A stretch of 64,000 bases of DNA from Owenia fusiformis (GCA_903813345.2 CAIIXF020000010.1:30994828-31058827); one strand, 5' to 3'; shown: positions 1 through 12,879, counted from the stretch's first letter. Notes: generated from the letters alone by a model not told the origin. Numbers and translations are program-made.

Positions 1-284
1 TCTTCTTTTGAAAGGCAATAGTCCATCCTACAAGGTAAAAAGTTATAAATGTTACTGATTGTATTGTATAGTATTCTTATAAGACTCTAACTGTCTAATA
101 TAAGACAGTTACAATACAATGTTGTTCGAAATGCTTGTATAATGTTGTATCTTTCAAATTGTTTTCAGTACCAAGCCTATAAGGGGACCTTTTTTGGTTA
201 AGTCTAGGTTTGCTAAATCCATACTGAAATTACATTTTTGGTTCACCATTCTGAGCACTTTTCAAGTGATTTTGGGCATTTTTG

Positions 285-368
285 GGCCAAAGTTGTCAAA
301 AGTGAACCCCCCTTGAATTTTTAAAAAGCAACCCCCCCCCCTTTGGCAAATCCTGGCTACGGGCCTGT
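285..368. mobile_element. Terminal relic of a hAT-like MITE
   Basis: Runs of C (ccccccttg, then a poly-C tract) precede AATCCTGGCTACGGGCCTG. Similar C-rich ends closing in a 'ctggctacgccactg' or 'ccagatccgcccctg' type terminus recur at 12638-12660, 15340-15475 and 20030-20065. The last belongs to a clearer element with two ends and a target duplication. Only one end is visible here. The rest of 1-536 is intron with no other feature seen. Confidence 0.35.
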
Positions 369-536
369 ACATGTATGTATATGTGGGTTAATCTAAGGTA
401 ATGCTCATCATAAACCTACTGCCACTCATCAGAATACATGTATTTGTGGATTTGTTTTAAGTGAAGATTCATATGAGGGTCCTGTTGAGAGGTTCACTCC
501 TAAATAATACTTTCTAATGACACTGAATGAACTTAC

Positions 537-584
537 TGTATATCACTGGCACCTTCAACTGCCTTTCTGATGGTATCCTCATTC
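537..584 (-). CDS. Duplicated 48-nt exon of the zinc-ribbon gene, distal copy
   Basis: This exon and 1403-1450 have the same length (48 nt), the same phase (2 to 2) and near-identical codons. The proximal copy reads KGDTIRKTVEAASEIQ and this one NEDTIRKAVEGASDIQ. Acceptor (gaattttcag) and donor (CAGTAAGTTCATT) contexts are also shared, so introns were copied with the exon. Because the length is a multiple of three, including, skipping or swapping either copy keeps the frame. It is part of the gene listed as 537-6703. Confidence 0.7.
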
Positions 585-3500
585 CTGAAAATTCAACAAA
601 TGCTTCATTAAATAACAGCTTTTCTACAACTGTTTCATTTTTTAAAAATCTTTCTAATCAAGAGATGTACACATTATGGCTGGATAACTGAGAGAGTCGA
701 AGATGTGCTTGGCAAATCCAGTAAACCCAGCTTCAGGAAACCAGGTTTACTGTTTGTTTCTGTTGACACCTGTGCAAAACTGCATTCGTAATCCATACCA
801 CAATGAACAGGAGGTTAACAGTCAAACCCAGGTTTGCTAGTCCCTTATTAGATTTTCGTATCACAGACCAGGGTTCGAGGCTATTCCAGGCCATAAAATA
901 TAAAAGAATCGCTTAATCAGAAAATTGTTTGTGTTATCTACCAAGACATTAAACAAATATGAAATAGTACTTATTATGAGTGGTCTAAAATAGGCAGAGT
1001 TAGAAGACCCCTTATACTCATTCTGTCTCTATTTCTACATTAGATAATGGAAGAGGAGTCCCCTTTGCATTTGTTCGACTTCGCCTCTTAAAAGAGAGCT
1101 TTGTCTTTGGAATTTATAACAAGACTCTGCACGCAGGGGAGAAGTCGAAAAATCCCAGAATTCAAGATTGGACCCTGTTTTCATATAAAGATGACATGGT
1201 TTTTTGCAAAGGTAAATTTGGAGAGCAGCAAACCTGGTTTTGAGGGTGCAATCTATGCCAATGAGTGCTTCTGGGATAAATGGACAAAAATTGGATGGAT
1301 CAAATACTGTACGATTGAATGGACCGATTACTTTTAAAATCTTATTCAAATCTTTGCTCCTAACTATTTCTGTTAGATAACAATGCTTTCTAATGAACTT
1401 ACTGTATTTCACTGGCAGCTTCAACTGTCTTTCTGATGGTATCCCCTTTCCTGAAAATTCAAACAAATGCTTAAATATTTTCTGCCACGTTTTGTTAACA
1501 TATCTACAGGTAAACTAAAATTAATTAATACTTTTTACCAATGGTTCTGGGTTTATTATTCTAGACCTGATTACTTTTGGGCATGCTTTGTAAACTGTAA
1601 GATGACTGGCTAAATGTGGAAATTTGCATTGGATTACAGATTTTTCTAGTTGATCTTACTCCATCCCATAATAATAAAGTGGCTCAGCCTGTAACACAAT
1701 ATACACCTGAACTGAAAACACCAAAATTAACTGAAACTTTTCACAATATTCTCTCAAAATTGCACCATCAAGTTCTAACAAGGCATTAACATGACAAAAT
1801 GTCACCACCTTGTTGCTCACAATATTATGTGTTCAAGTCTTTTTGGCGGTGACTAAAAACATTCTTTTCTGTAAATGTCTGAAAAATTGGTATAACAATA
1901 AAAGAAAAAGGCAAATATGTATTCAGGCAGTTAGAGCATTTAGACATATGGAGTTCTAAGTATGGATTATTACTTTTGATACTGCATGCGCATATAGTGC
2001 ATGTATGTACTTACGATGTCGTAATGTCTGCACTCGAACCATTGAGATCCTCTTCATCAGTCATTGCTGAGCTAAAATGAAAATTTAAAGAGGTGTCATT
2101 TTTATACCAATTCTCATATTCTTTGATGTTAGGGTACTATTCTTTGTTTTATACCATTCTAAGTGTCTTCTTTGCACCTCAATTTAATTTTCAAAAATTG
2201 GGAAAATCTAATTTAGCACTAAAATTGTCAAATTCAAGATCCACCCCTGCAAATCACTCTGTTATGTCTCTTTTGAGACTTAATATTAATGAAGAGTCTC
2301 ATCTGAATTCCCCATGGAAAAAATGACTATTTTAGAGGGAATCTGCATTGGCATTAATTTTATCCATGTAGTTTTGATCAGGGAGGTGGTACTCTTTAAA
2401 TTCTGAAGGATATGGAGTGAAGCATTCCACGTTTAAAATGCCTCATTCCTCATTTCTTGGATTGCTCCCATGACATATTTCCTTCATCAGAAGTTTGAAA
2501 ACTGATTCCACTGAGCTTTTGGTTATGAGGATGGCCTTATGTCCTAGGGCATTTTCCCAGTGAAGGCTGTAAGAATCATCTATCCCAGTCATGTAATTGC
2601 TACTGTGGTGCTTTCTCAGAAAATAAAAAAATTGACTAAATATTGTCTGAGATTATATATGATCCTACATTGAATCACTGACATTAGATTCCCATGGTAA
2701 AATGAAATAAATAGATAATTATATTGAATTATCAAGTCCAGAACCAATCAAATAGTAGAAGCTTTAATCTTGAGGTATTAACTAAATAATGTTTGGGGAA
2801 CATCTGTGCCAAGTTTCAAGAAGATTGGTCTAGTAGTGACATTACTTCTGGATCACCTTGTATGTTGTTATTTATAGAATATTAATTACCTGAATGGGTA
2901 GCGAGTCTTCATCACTTCAATATCACTATTGCTGTCACTGTCACTTTCTTCATCATTCACTGGAATACACTTGCAAAAAAGTCTTATCTGTCCTGGTATT
3001 AATTTAGCATCCAGATATTTTCGTAATGAAAAAACACCATCCACTGCATCCTCTACACTTCGCCCAGTAATGTCTGTCAGTGTTAGATTATAACAGTTTA
3101 CATTTCCAATCATTATATTTAGACCCTTGGGAAATAATGCAGCTTTCACCTGTTGAAGAATATCATGGTAAGAGTCTTGTGTTCCACAAGTTAGCTGAAT
3201 AAAGTTTTTATCTCCTAATGGAGACTTCACTAATGTAAGCTTTGACTTTTCTGATGCGGAGGCTACATAAAGACCAAACTGTACCACTCTCGAACTTTTC
3301 AACGGTCTTCCCATTTTTTCAGTTTTGGATTGTGTGCTGCTCATCATCATCTTCAGCAACTTTTGTCGCCTATCATCTGGAAAGTAGGATACATACTTTT
3401 ACCACAAAGAATAACTTATTTTAGCTTTATTAAAGGTCATTTATTCTTTACTAGTTATGAATACTATGGGGACGGTTAGGGGACAATGACCCATGAATTA

Positions 3501-6500
3501 AACATTAATTTACATGATCAGTTCACTTTCACAAGTAATGGTGATTTAAAGTACTGACCCTCAGAACCCTAAATACTCCAAACTTATTGGTGCAAAATAA
3601 TTCAAGTATAAAACATTAATGTTCATGACCAGTTCACTTTTGGATGCTTGTAACCTAATTCAAGTGCAGCATAATGTTTTACTTATTCTCTTTATTTGAT
3701 TGATATTAAGTAAATAGCAGGAGCACTTGGCCATGTAAATAGTGTTGTTGGGTTAGGTCAATATTTCACTGTTCGTCAAAAAACGTAATTGATTTAGCAA
3801 GGTTTTAACCCCCCTCCCCCTTCTCACAAAAGTCAAAATGTTGTTTCGTGTACAGTGTTAAAGAATCAAAATGTTGATTTGCATGCAGTGTACAAGTACA
3901 ACCCCAGCACACAATATCTGCTTCTGCTATAAACACATATCAAATTCTCTATCATATCTGTTGTATATTAAATGATCATACCATTGCAGAAGATGAAACT
4001 CTGAAATCAATGTCTGTCACCTAATTAAACAAGGCATTAACATGGCAAAATGTCACCACCTAAAAAATTGGTTAATTTAAAGCAAGTTGAAAAAAGACCG
4101 TTTTGACCTTGGGAAGGTCATTGAAGGTCAAATCTGAAATCTTAAGTCAGATTTGAGCTTCTGAGGTCTTGTAGATGACTTTGAAATTTTGAAGCAAGTT
4201 AAAAAAAGACCTTTTTGACATTAAGAACTTTATTGAAGGTCAAATCTCAAATCTAAAGTCAGATTTGAACTTCTGAGAACTTGTATATGATTTAGAAAAC
4301 AATTTAAGTCAGTCTAAACAGTATTTGTTAAGTTATTGGAAGTTGTAAGAATCTGTTACAGACTCCAACCACCAACCGCCATCACAAAAAAACGGAGACC
4401 ATAACAATATGTCAACACTTTTTGGTGGTGTCATAACAGGGATTTACACCCTCCCCCCTTACATAATTAATTACGTTTTTTGACGCACACTGAAACATTG
4501 ACCTGACCTCTTAAGCAATTTAAAGTACTCGCAACCTTGAATACTCCAAACTGGTGCAAAATACTTCTTGTATTTAAAACATACATGATCAGTTCACTTT
4601 GGTATGCATAACAATTTTTAAATCATAGGGTTGAAGGATTGTATCAGATTAGCCATTGGTATATTCGCTAGAAAATCAACTAGTATTGATGTAATATTGT
4701 AAACATATACATGTTGGTAATAGCACAATCAGTTCAAGTTATTACCTGATTACAGCAGTAATATATTTTAAAGATCTCAAATGAAATGATTTAAAGTAAA
4801 CACTCAGAAACCTAAATACTCCATACTGGTGCAAAATAGATCACATATTTTAACATTTGTTTACATGATCAGTTCACTTTTGGAAGCATGTAATCTAATT
4901 TCAGAGCAGTTTAATGTGTTACCAATGATCATTAGTCTTATGATGGTAACAGATATCTATCATATCTGGAGCGTGTGGCAATGTACAGAGTATCTAAGTG
5001 ATGGTGAATTGAAGTACTCACAACCCTCAAGTTCCGAACTGGTGCAAAATATTTCACATCAATTTACATGATCAGTTTCCCTTTCAATATGTAACACTAG
5101 ATCTGATTATATCTCTTAAACATCTCAAACATACTCAGAACCCTAAATACTCCATACTGGTGCAAAATAATTCAAATATTTAACATTAATTTACATGACC
5201 AGTTCACTTTTGGAAGCATGTAACCCAATTTCAGAGCAGCTGTTGCAGCATGTTGATAAATAGATAGCTGGAGCACATTTCTTGAATTTAACATGTAATA
5301 TAAATAAGTAAGAAAATCTATTGCAAGGGCGGAATTGCTTGATTGCTATGTTATTTCAAGGATACACGTTTTTAAAAAGGGCTAACTATGCTACAGAAGC
5401 CAAATAGCTGGCAGTTGAGCCCAAGTTTTTATAGAATGAACATCAAAGTTATGAATTGATGCTATGGTATTTTATGAAATTATAACTCAGATAGAATTTA
5501 GTTCTTTTCAAAGGATATGATATAGATTCAGTCAATGTGCACATTTAAATATAGGTCATAAGTTAGTTAGGATAAGTTAAAAAGCATTACAAAAGTCCAA
5601 ACAAAGATAGAAGAATTCAAAACACAGACAAAGGAATTTACCTTGTCCCAGTTCTACTACAAGGAGACAACATAGATGGTACAGGTAATATTACATATAT
5701 GTAACACCACTTTACATGTTGATCAGTAGGTGTAATGTGATATATTTTAAACATCTCAAACACACAGATTTAAAGTACATACTCAAAATCCTAAATACTC
5801 CATACTGGTGCAAAATATGTAATAGTCATGTAATTCAGTATTTGTTAATATGACTAGTCCACTTTCGGAAGCATGTAACCTATTAGCCTACATGCAAGTA
5901 GAAATAATCTTGATTTACATCATTAAATATTCAAAATTCAGTCGATGTGATACCATATTGAAATCTACATGTGGTAACAAAAACAGTTAATCAACTTTCA
6001 AAATTTAATTTTCTTTGAAAATGTGACTTCTAGGTCGGGGAGATTCCCCATAGAGCCCATGTTATAAAATCACAAAAAGTGAATGATGTCTTTTCATTTA
6101 GTGGACAGATAGTGGACAGATAATATTTTGCTTTACTTGACATTTTTTTCATTTGTATAACTATCAGATACATAAGGGTTATATGAAAATTATTCGACCA
6201 GAACAGATGGATATTTAAGTTTAAGGGCACTTTCTGCTATACCTGCCATGCTATTTACGCCGAATTAGCCACCTGGTGGTGAAACTGGTTACTAGTTATT
6301 ACTACCTACTTGCATCTGGGTAATTCCAGTGCAGCATAATGTGAAACTAATACTCCATTAGTTTAATTATGGTAAATAATTACACAGAGTACACAGCCAT
6401 TTAAAAAGTACTTGAGCAAAGATGGTTCAAAGTACCCAAACCCCCAATTACTCCAAACTGGTGAATGGTGCAAAATAATACACTCATTTGACATTGATTA

Positions 6501-6703
6501 TAAACAAATACTTCTATACAAATTATAAAAGTGCTACTGTTAAAAGTGTACAGTGTACCTGTATATCCAAATAAATAATAAATACCTGAAGACACACTAC
6601 CACTACTAGTGCCTGGACTGGTATTTGGTGTTGGTTGGCATTTTACACCACAGTGACAGCAAAAGTTTCCCACAGCTGGTTTCCCACAGCCAGTGCAAAA
6701 CAT
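537..6703 (-). CDS. Zinc-ribbon protein of unknown function, five coding exons, 3' end beyond the left edge
   Basis: Exons on the minus strand are 6703-6586, 3376-2890, 2071-2015, 1450-1403 and 584-537. Each is bounded by AG and GT and the phases join without a stop. The start ATG lies three bases after an acceptor (ttgttttacag), so a 5'UTR intron is likely. The N-terminus is a four-Cys zinc ribbon (C3, C6, C15, C18), followed by a Ser/Thr/Pro-rich linker. About 110 residues from exon 2, starting at VVQFGLYVAS and ending near IRLFCKCIP, may be a folded domain; an acidic DEESDSDSNSD tract follows. The last two exons encode repeated 16-residue units containing DTIRK. From memory, an N-terminal zinc ribbon plus a domain of this kind resembles invertebrate proteins annotated as G2/M-phase-specific E3 ligase-like, which end in a HECT domain. 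No HECT sequence is in the window, so that is inference. The final visible exon ends in phase 2 with a good donor (CA|GTAAGT). Confidence 0.72.
3756..4503. mobile_element. Foldback MITE with about 45-bp terminal inverted repeats
   Basis: The left end GGTCAATATTTCACTG and the reverse complement of the right end, GGTCAATGTTTCAGTG, match and continue through CGTCAAAAAACGTAATT on both sides. The interior has no coding potential. It holds a two-unit tandem repeat of about 120 bp (4075-4300) around GAAGGTCAAATCT and AAGTCAGATTTGA. The element lies in an intron of the zinc-ribbon gene and interrupts the seven-copy repeat field. Confidence 0.6.
5895..6315 (+). repeat. Dispersed repeat, copy 1 of 2
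   Basis: This stretch matches 60565-60945 in the same orientation. Shared landmarks in order are GTAGAAATAAT, TTGATTTAC, GAAAATGTGACTTCTAG, GATTCCCCATAGA, ATAAGGGTTATATG and TGGTGGTGAAACTGGT. The copies are clearly diverged, with small gaps. No terminal inverted repeat or coding potential was recognised, so the class is unknown. Confidence 0.6.
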
Positions 6704-6709
6704 GTCTGT

Positions 6710-8158
6710 AAAACAAAAATTTCATTAATCTGAGAATAGTGGTAGTTTAGAAAATACATCACCAATAAAATGCATGATGGGGCTCCCGTATGCGAATATG
6801 CTCACTATTTCTTTGCATTATTTAGGACCATAGACGAGAAAACCCTGTTTCGAAATCTGAGGGGGCCCCCGATTGAAATCGTGAAAAACTTTGCAAATTT
6901 AATCACTTATTCTGGACGTTTTAATTCAAACGGTTTAATATCTTAAAATAAAATAATGTCAGCAGATGTGGTTGTCACAAATCGAGCTAATTTAAAGTTT
7001 AAATGTCATTGGAGATAAAGTTTCTTATTTGTGTCATGGAAAATCCTGAACTTCCAGATTGGGATTTACCAAATTAAATAAACGGCTTTATTAGATTCTA
7101 GCCACATTTACAATTTTACCGGCAATCATCTAAATGATTGATTTAACTTCTGGTATCAGTAAAACCCTAAATCATTCGAAATTCAAATGTAATTGGTCGT
7201 AATTGGCATCCATGGTATTGCCAAAACAAGATGGCTGCAGGTCCAGATAGAATTCAAAATGGAGGGAGTTTGTATTAATTCACGGTATTTGTTTGTGAAT
7301 TAAAGCTAATGATGGTCTGTGTAAAATTTAATTAATGTGTATACAGTATGCACAAAAGTTGAACAAAGGGTCGATCAGACTCAATCTTACTTGAGTGTGA
7401 TAATTGGTTACGTAACAAAGCTTTACTGCATGGTCATGGTGTATTCTACTCTATTTTTATGCATGCTTCCAGGCCTATGCTGCTTATACTGCATGTTTAC
7501 TAGTATTTTAGAAAATGTGAATAAAAATTGGTAATTTAAAATTGTATATGTTGTATTTACCCTTCAGGAACCCCAAAATGCATTTTATTAGTGATGTATT
7601 TTCTAAACTACCGAGAATGGTACATCCTTCCAAGCATGTATTAGTACCATAAATTAAAGTATAAATGTCATTGGTCATTTCAAAATATATGGTACATTGT
7701 CATCATAGCCAGTCAATTATACTTTACATGGCAAATGTAAATTTTGCCTAATCACCGGTAAATTATATCAATTCATTCAACTCACTTAATCATCAATTCA
7801 CACATAGCTAGGCAAAGTGTGTCAGATTCCAGCCAATCCGAACAGAGTATTTTTACATGACAGCAGTGCATGAAATAATCAACAATAACGCATTTGTTGT
7901 GTATAGGTCACCAGTATGATATTCACCCGGTCCTGGGGTAACACCTACTGGTGCACTGATATGCTGCATGGTGAAATGTGTCTATAGGCAAAGGCAACGC
8001 AAGACAAAATATTTTGGAAAATATTCAATCAGACATTCTTTTTTCAGACCCAATGTCATATTTGGATAAGATTTACAATTCCTGTGATCGTGCCACATAT
8101 AACGCCACGCGATTACGTGTTGATTTTAAACTGAATTTGCAATGAAAACGATCGAAGA

Positions 8159-8197
<39 letters not shown>

Positions 8198-8690
8198 CGA
8201 AGATCTGGTACTTTCATTTCTCACATGTTTGATAGCGGGTCATTAACTCTTAGCCTATTATCCATGTCTTATTTTTCACAAAAAAAACTCAGAGGAACCC
8301 CGCAGAATTCCAGCAGAATTGGCTTTTTTCTTTGCAGAATTCACTAATTTCACTTGCAGAATTCAGTATTTTAACTCACGGAAAACTGGGGGGAGTGCCC
8401 TAGGCCCGGGAGGTTCACTGTATACAAAATTCAGCGGGTTCCTAGGCTGAACCCTCAAATATGATCAATATGTTCCCATACCAATCTGTTAAATTTCAAT
8501 GTGTTCCCATACTGACAAAAATAATGCCCCAAAGCACACCAAATGTCCAAATATAAGACCATTGCCATACCACATGTCCAGATGTAAGACTAAGGCCATT
8601 TAAAATGTCTAAAGCCCCGAGAAGAAGGCAGATCTTTGAGGAAAACGATCCAAAACAACCTCAAACTAGAAAACTGCAACTCCGCGAAGT
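6710..8690. other. Non-coding stretch upstream of the zinc-ribbon coding exons
   Basis: No convincing exon was found. It holds a 37-nt poly-T tract at 8161-8197, flanked on both sides by CGAAGATC, and a short cluster of GCAGAATTC motifs at 8300-8365. The short frame at 7337-7534 has no recognisable domain and is treated as chance. Confidence 0.5.
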
Positions 8691-8695
8691 AGCAA

Positions 8696-9400
8696 ATCCC
8701 AACGAACAATATATCAATTACCAAATTAATTCCAATCAGTCATAGAATTGAAAAATTTAGATTTTATGATTGCGAATTCCTGAAAGGCAGCCATTTTGAA
8801 TTTTCTGAGGTACAAATCTGAAAAATAATACCATAATTGTGATCTACTCTAAAATTCCTTCAATTTGAGTATAATATAGGCATACTTTGAAGGGATCGCA
8901 AAATTATTGCGAAATCCAACATTAGGCGGCCATTTTGAATTTCACGAGGTCTGAATCTGAAAAAAGATACAATCAACTCTAAATTGCCTTTCATTTGAGT
9001 ATAATAAAGCTATACTTCAGAAATACCTCAAAATTAACGAATATTTCTGTTTTCCTGACCCCCCATACACGGCCCCAGGGGGTCAGCATGAAAAACAAGG
9101 AATATATGTGAAATAAATAGATGTTGTGAATATACTACCAAAATTTCAAACAAAAATATTTATTACTTTGGTTTCGAATGAAAAATTCATGATTTTTACG
9201 AAAAAGTCTAGTCATTTTTAAAGCGGCGGCCATCATGGAAAATTTTTTTTTGGGTAAAACTATTCACCAATATACATCGTTCCACCAAATATGAAGAAAA
9301 TCCGTCAACTGGTATTTGAGTTATCTTCCGGACGGACGGACGGACGGACTGACAGACGGAGGGCTTCACTATATCCCTACAGAACTTCGTTCGTTGGGAT
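8696..9400. mobile_element. Non-autonomous element with ATCCCAACGAAC ends and a (GGAC)n tract
   Basis: The 12-bp ends ATCCCAACGAAC (8696) and its exact reverse complement (ending 9400) bound about 705 bp without coding potential. Inside are repeated modules containing GCCATTTTGAATTT and a (GGAC)n microsatellite at about 9330-9350 next to the right end. A diverged relic of the left end seems to recur at 47365-47415 (GGCAACTCCACGGAGTAAC). Target-site duplication is unclear. Confidence 0.5.
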
Positions 9401-9983
9401 AATTAAGGATATGTGTAACTACTAGACCAATGCCATACACAAGTGAGAGGCAATGTATTTTCCATGACCATTCTCATACCAGGAGTGGAAAAATCTGACC
9501 ATTGCCATACCTCAAATCATAATTTAGGGGGCATTCTCATTCCAGATCCTAAAAATTGGGTCCATTGCCATACCAAATGTCAAAAAAGGGACCCCACATG
9601 AGCCGAGGATCCCCCCCGTCAAGGTTTATATACAGTGAACACCCCAGGCTAGGAGCCCTGGCCCTGTGTCTAGTATTCAGTCAGTGAAACCCCTGCTCTA
9701 GCTAACCATCCCATTAAAAAAAATCAGGGTGATCAACTTTGGCCAAAAATCACTTGAACTGAGTTCTAAATTGTTGAAAAACTGCATGATTTTGAATGAA
9801 TTTTTGTCCAGGCCGGTCTGAGGGGGGGTGATGCACACGTGGTTCACGTCATGTCTGGCTTTTGAATGGTTTATCTGTAAAGTGCAACATCTACGTTATT
9901 TTGAACAAACAGATTGCCTTACAAAGGTAAAATATATAAAAGATAGTCCACTAGTATAGACAACTAGGCCTACATATACTCAC

Positions 9984-10045
9984 TTTTCTGCTTGACAATT
10001 CCCGCTTCCTTCACTTCCGTTAATTTCAACCGTGACACGCCACAT
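9984..10045 (-). promoter_or_regulatory. Possible non-coding first exon and promoter of the zinc-ribbon gene
   Basis: The start codon at 6703 follows a splice acceptor, so an upstream exon is expected. On the minus strand here, a GC-richer stretch ends in a consensus donor (AAAA|GTGAGT, exon end at 9984). It contains CGGAAGTG (10019-10012), the ETS/GABP core often found at housekeeping start sites. There is no coding potential. The link is inference from position and motif only; another donor in the 3.3 kb between could be used. Confidence 0.25.
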
Positions 10046-10339
10046 AAAGTTTTCCTTTACAGAAGACTTTTGAAAAATTTCAGACTTATCTAAAAATCTG
10101 AACTGACTTATGAATTTCCAAAATCAGTTTTGCAAAAAAAAATTGCAAAAATATTTCTAAAAAATTATTATAATTTCTATAAATCATTTTACATTTACAT
10201 ATTTGATTTTTGAAATCCTAAAATAGAGTCTAAAGTTTTAAGGATTTTCTAAAAGTGTTTTTAAATCTTTAAATTGATTTTTAAATCAATTTATTTAATT
10301 TTTTTATATATATTTTGAAATTAAAAAATTAAATTTTCA

Positions 10340-10605
10340 AATTACAAAAGTTACTTCAATTTTTATTAAAGTTTTTGAATTTTAAATAAGTGTTTTGCGA
10401 GTTTTCAAAAGTTATTTATGATTTTAAAAAACTATTTACATTTTTATTTAAGTTTTTAAATTTTCAATAAGTATTATGTGAGTTTTTATAAGTTAATTAT
10501 GGTTTTAAAAAACTATTTTTATTTTTATTAAAGTTTTTAAATTTTCAATAAGTATTTTGTGAGTTTTTAAAAGTTAATTATGATTTTCAAAAATAGAAAT
10601 GAAAA
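10340..10605. repeat. AT-rich tandem repeat, about 98-bp period, near three copies
   Basis: Successive units carry TTTTTAAATTTTCAATAAGT, then TTTTGTGAGTTTT, then AAGTTAATTATG, then TTTTAAAAAACTATTT. The whole 10100-10610 stretch is extremely AT-rich. No coding potential. Confidence 0.6.
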
Positions 10606-10619
10606 AATGTCCCTTTTAA

Positions 10620-11430
10620 AGCTTCGTAAACTAGAGATGTTTTGTTATGTTTAGAAAGTTCTCTAGATATGAGGATTACATTTAGAAAGTTGTCACAGTA
10701 ATGGATTCGTTTTGATCACAACACCCCATGTCTTTTCTTATTTTCTATAATATCCAATAGTCTGGTCCTGACTTTATTCAAAATGTTTTAGGTTCATTGA
10801 AAATGATTTTGCATCGTGTATCATCAATAAACGACCATATTTTATCAGCTTTGTCATTTTTTCAGGTAATAACTTTAAAATTATTAGATAAAAATTGGGG
10901 AAGACATGACCGTGTCAAACTCCATGACGAATATAAGCAGTTAGGCTTGTGTGAGTAGACTAATGTTTAGATGTGGTTTTTATTCGCAGAATTTGCTTTA
11001 ATATATACATAGTTACCTTAATACATGGCATAAAGTCATACGATAAAGCATACATGTACTATGGAGGACAGCTGGGAAGGGAAACGGTAGGAGGGACAAT
11101 ATGGCATTGCAAATCAAAAAAAACTAGTAGTGAGTCTGAATTGGTAGCTAGTTGAAATTGGTTAAAGCGGATTGATCGAACGAGGAGAGATGGGCGAGAG
11201 GCGTAAAATTATTGAGCCATTCCATTAACCACATTTTAAACCAAATCGAGAATTGTCGTCAGGGATTTCTAAAACAATAAAGTAACAACGCCTTAGCATA
11301 CGGTTGAAAGTTGACAGAGGCTTTAGTAAAAGCGAGAGCGACATAGAAGTCTGATAGTAATATCGTAACCCATTTATTACGAAAACAACACTTAACCCAT
11401 TACGTCTATTTTGGTCATTTTGTTTTTATT
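10620..11430. other. Unassigned non-coding DNA
   Basis: No exon, RNA gene or repeat could be supported. The 60-codon frame at 10973-11155 shows no domain. Confidence 0.4.
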
Positions 11431-11439
11431 TTTAGGTTA

Positions 11440-11780
11440 TTTCCCATTCTGTCTTTTTTCAAATTGATCCAATTTAATGATAATATTCTAGCAACATGCT
11501 TGAAAGAAAGTAATTTCACATTTTGGTCTTAATTTCAATTGATACACCTTAATGATAATCATTTTGCACAGTGCTTGAATCCAAGAGCGTGATTTCAGGT
11601 AAATCAACTTTGAATTGCTTATTCCAATTGATGCACTTTAGTGATAATCCCCTTTCGGCCTTATTTCAAATTGATGCAATTTAACGATAACATTGTAACA
11701 CCATGCTTCAAAGAACATCATTTAGGTTCTTCACCTTTTTGTTCTTATTTTGAATTGATTCACTTTGATAACAACCATAT
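11440..11780. repeat. Degenerate tandem repeat, about 80 to 90 bp, four units
   Basis: Units share TTATTTCAAATTGATGCA-type starts, followed by TTTAATGATAA and an ATGCTTGAAAGAA-type end. Copies begin near 11450, 11530, 11615 and 11740. They differ by many substitutions and small gaps, which points to an old array. Confidence 0.5.
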
Positions 11781-12076
11781 TGCACCTGGTACCAATCATA
11801 GACACTAGTAAGAAAAAATACTGGAAAAACTATTACATTAATACACAAGGTCAAATGGTTGACCAATAGCAAATTCGATGAGTGATCCAATTATTTTAAC
11901 CAATTTGTCTTGGCGTCATAGTAATCAAACATATGGGTCAAGCAGGTCAACAGGGTATTATATACTCTCAAAATCTAGTATACTGCCTCGATACTGCTCA
12001 ATGATCAATCGATCTTTAAATGACATTGCTCATTAGAGTAACTAGTTCAGTATCTTTGTCTATCGATTCACATATA

Positions 12077-12600
12077 CAGGATGGGCCGAAAAAGGGTATA
12101 CCATTACATTTGGGCTCCATATCGTAATGCATCATAGTATTACAAACCAAAACTCTTAAATAGGGATGATGTATTCATGCAAAGATTCACGTAGGTTATC
12201 ACAAACAATTTCAGACAGTTATATATTGGATTAAGTATTTTCTGACCATGAAGACAGGTATATATTTAGCAAGTATATAAATTAGCAATCAACCCATCAA
12301 CACACTTTTTCAAAGATGTTGATCTCATGTTCATCAAAAATGAAAACATTTTTACAATGTTTAATGCATTAATATTCTTTATTTTGATGTTTCAAAAAGT
12401 TATTGAAAGAAAAACTGAATTGCCCTAAATCAAATTATATCATTATTTCTACTTTTCTTGGAGATGACAGATGGGTCTTAAAGATACACACATGTTCATG
12501 ATCTGAAAAAATATTCAATATTTAAGTTATTGTCTGAAATTGTTTGCGATAACCTACGTGCTTCTTTAAGCAGATTTAGCATACAATTTTCACAAAATTC
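12077..12600. mobile_element. Mariner-like foldback element, right end eroded
   Basis: The left end TACAGGATGGGCCGAAAAAG resembles the mariner-type ends at 25755 and 56961. The internal arms are inverted: 12188-12290 carries ACGTAGGTTATCACAAACAA and 12470-12565 carries its diverged reverse complement. The matching right terminus is missing. The sequence runs into a C-poor hAT-like relic ending CTGGCTACGCCACTG at about 12655. Confidence 0.5.
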
Positions 12601-12879
12601 GTCGGTAGTTGGGGCCCAAAATACTTTTAAAAATTCGACAAATCCTGGCTACGCCACTGTATAGGGTATGGGAAAATAATTAAGCTTATTATATGGTACA
12701 TGTAGGTGCCTTGTACTATAAACCCAGCTAATCGTTTATAACATGCGTATTCCCATACAAACGATCTGTCTTCCAGAGAGTACTTTTCTTATTAATAGCG
12801 AGGGTGTTATTTAATATATCAGTGGAACGAGGTCCCATATTCCCCATAGTGTCTCATTTTATTTCCTCATGATATAACG

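Larger units (their letters stand above)
3542..6500. repeat. Seven-copy interspersed repeat inside intron 1 of the zinc-ribbon gene
   Basis: A block of about 100 bp with core ACTGGTGCAAAATA recurs near 3589, 4551, 4826, 5039, 5157, 5805 and 6456. All copies share one orientation. Upstream each carries CAGAACCCTAAATACTCC or a variant. Most are followed by a run like ACATGATCAGTTCACTTTTG and then GCATGTAACC. Spacing is irregular (about 120 to 960 bp) and copies diverge, so this is not a simple satellite. Open frames across it (for example 4829-5071) come from the repeat and are not taken as genes. Confidence 0.75.

Noticed and set aside
1035-1466. 143-codon minus-strand frame
   Set aside because: Only its first 48 bases are a real exon (1450-1403). 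It then crosses a strong donor (CAGTAAGT) and continues in intron.
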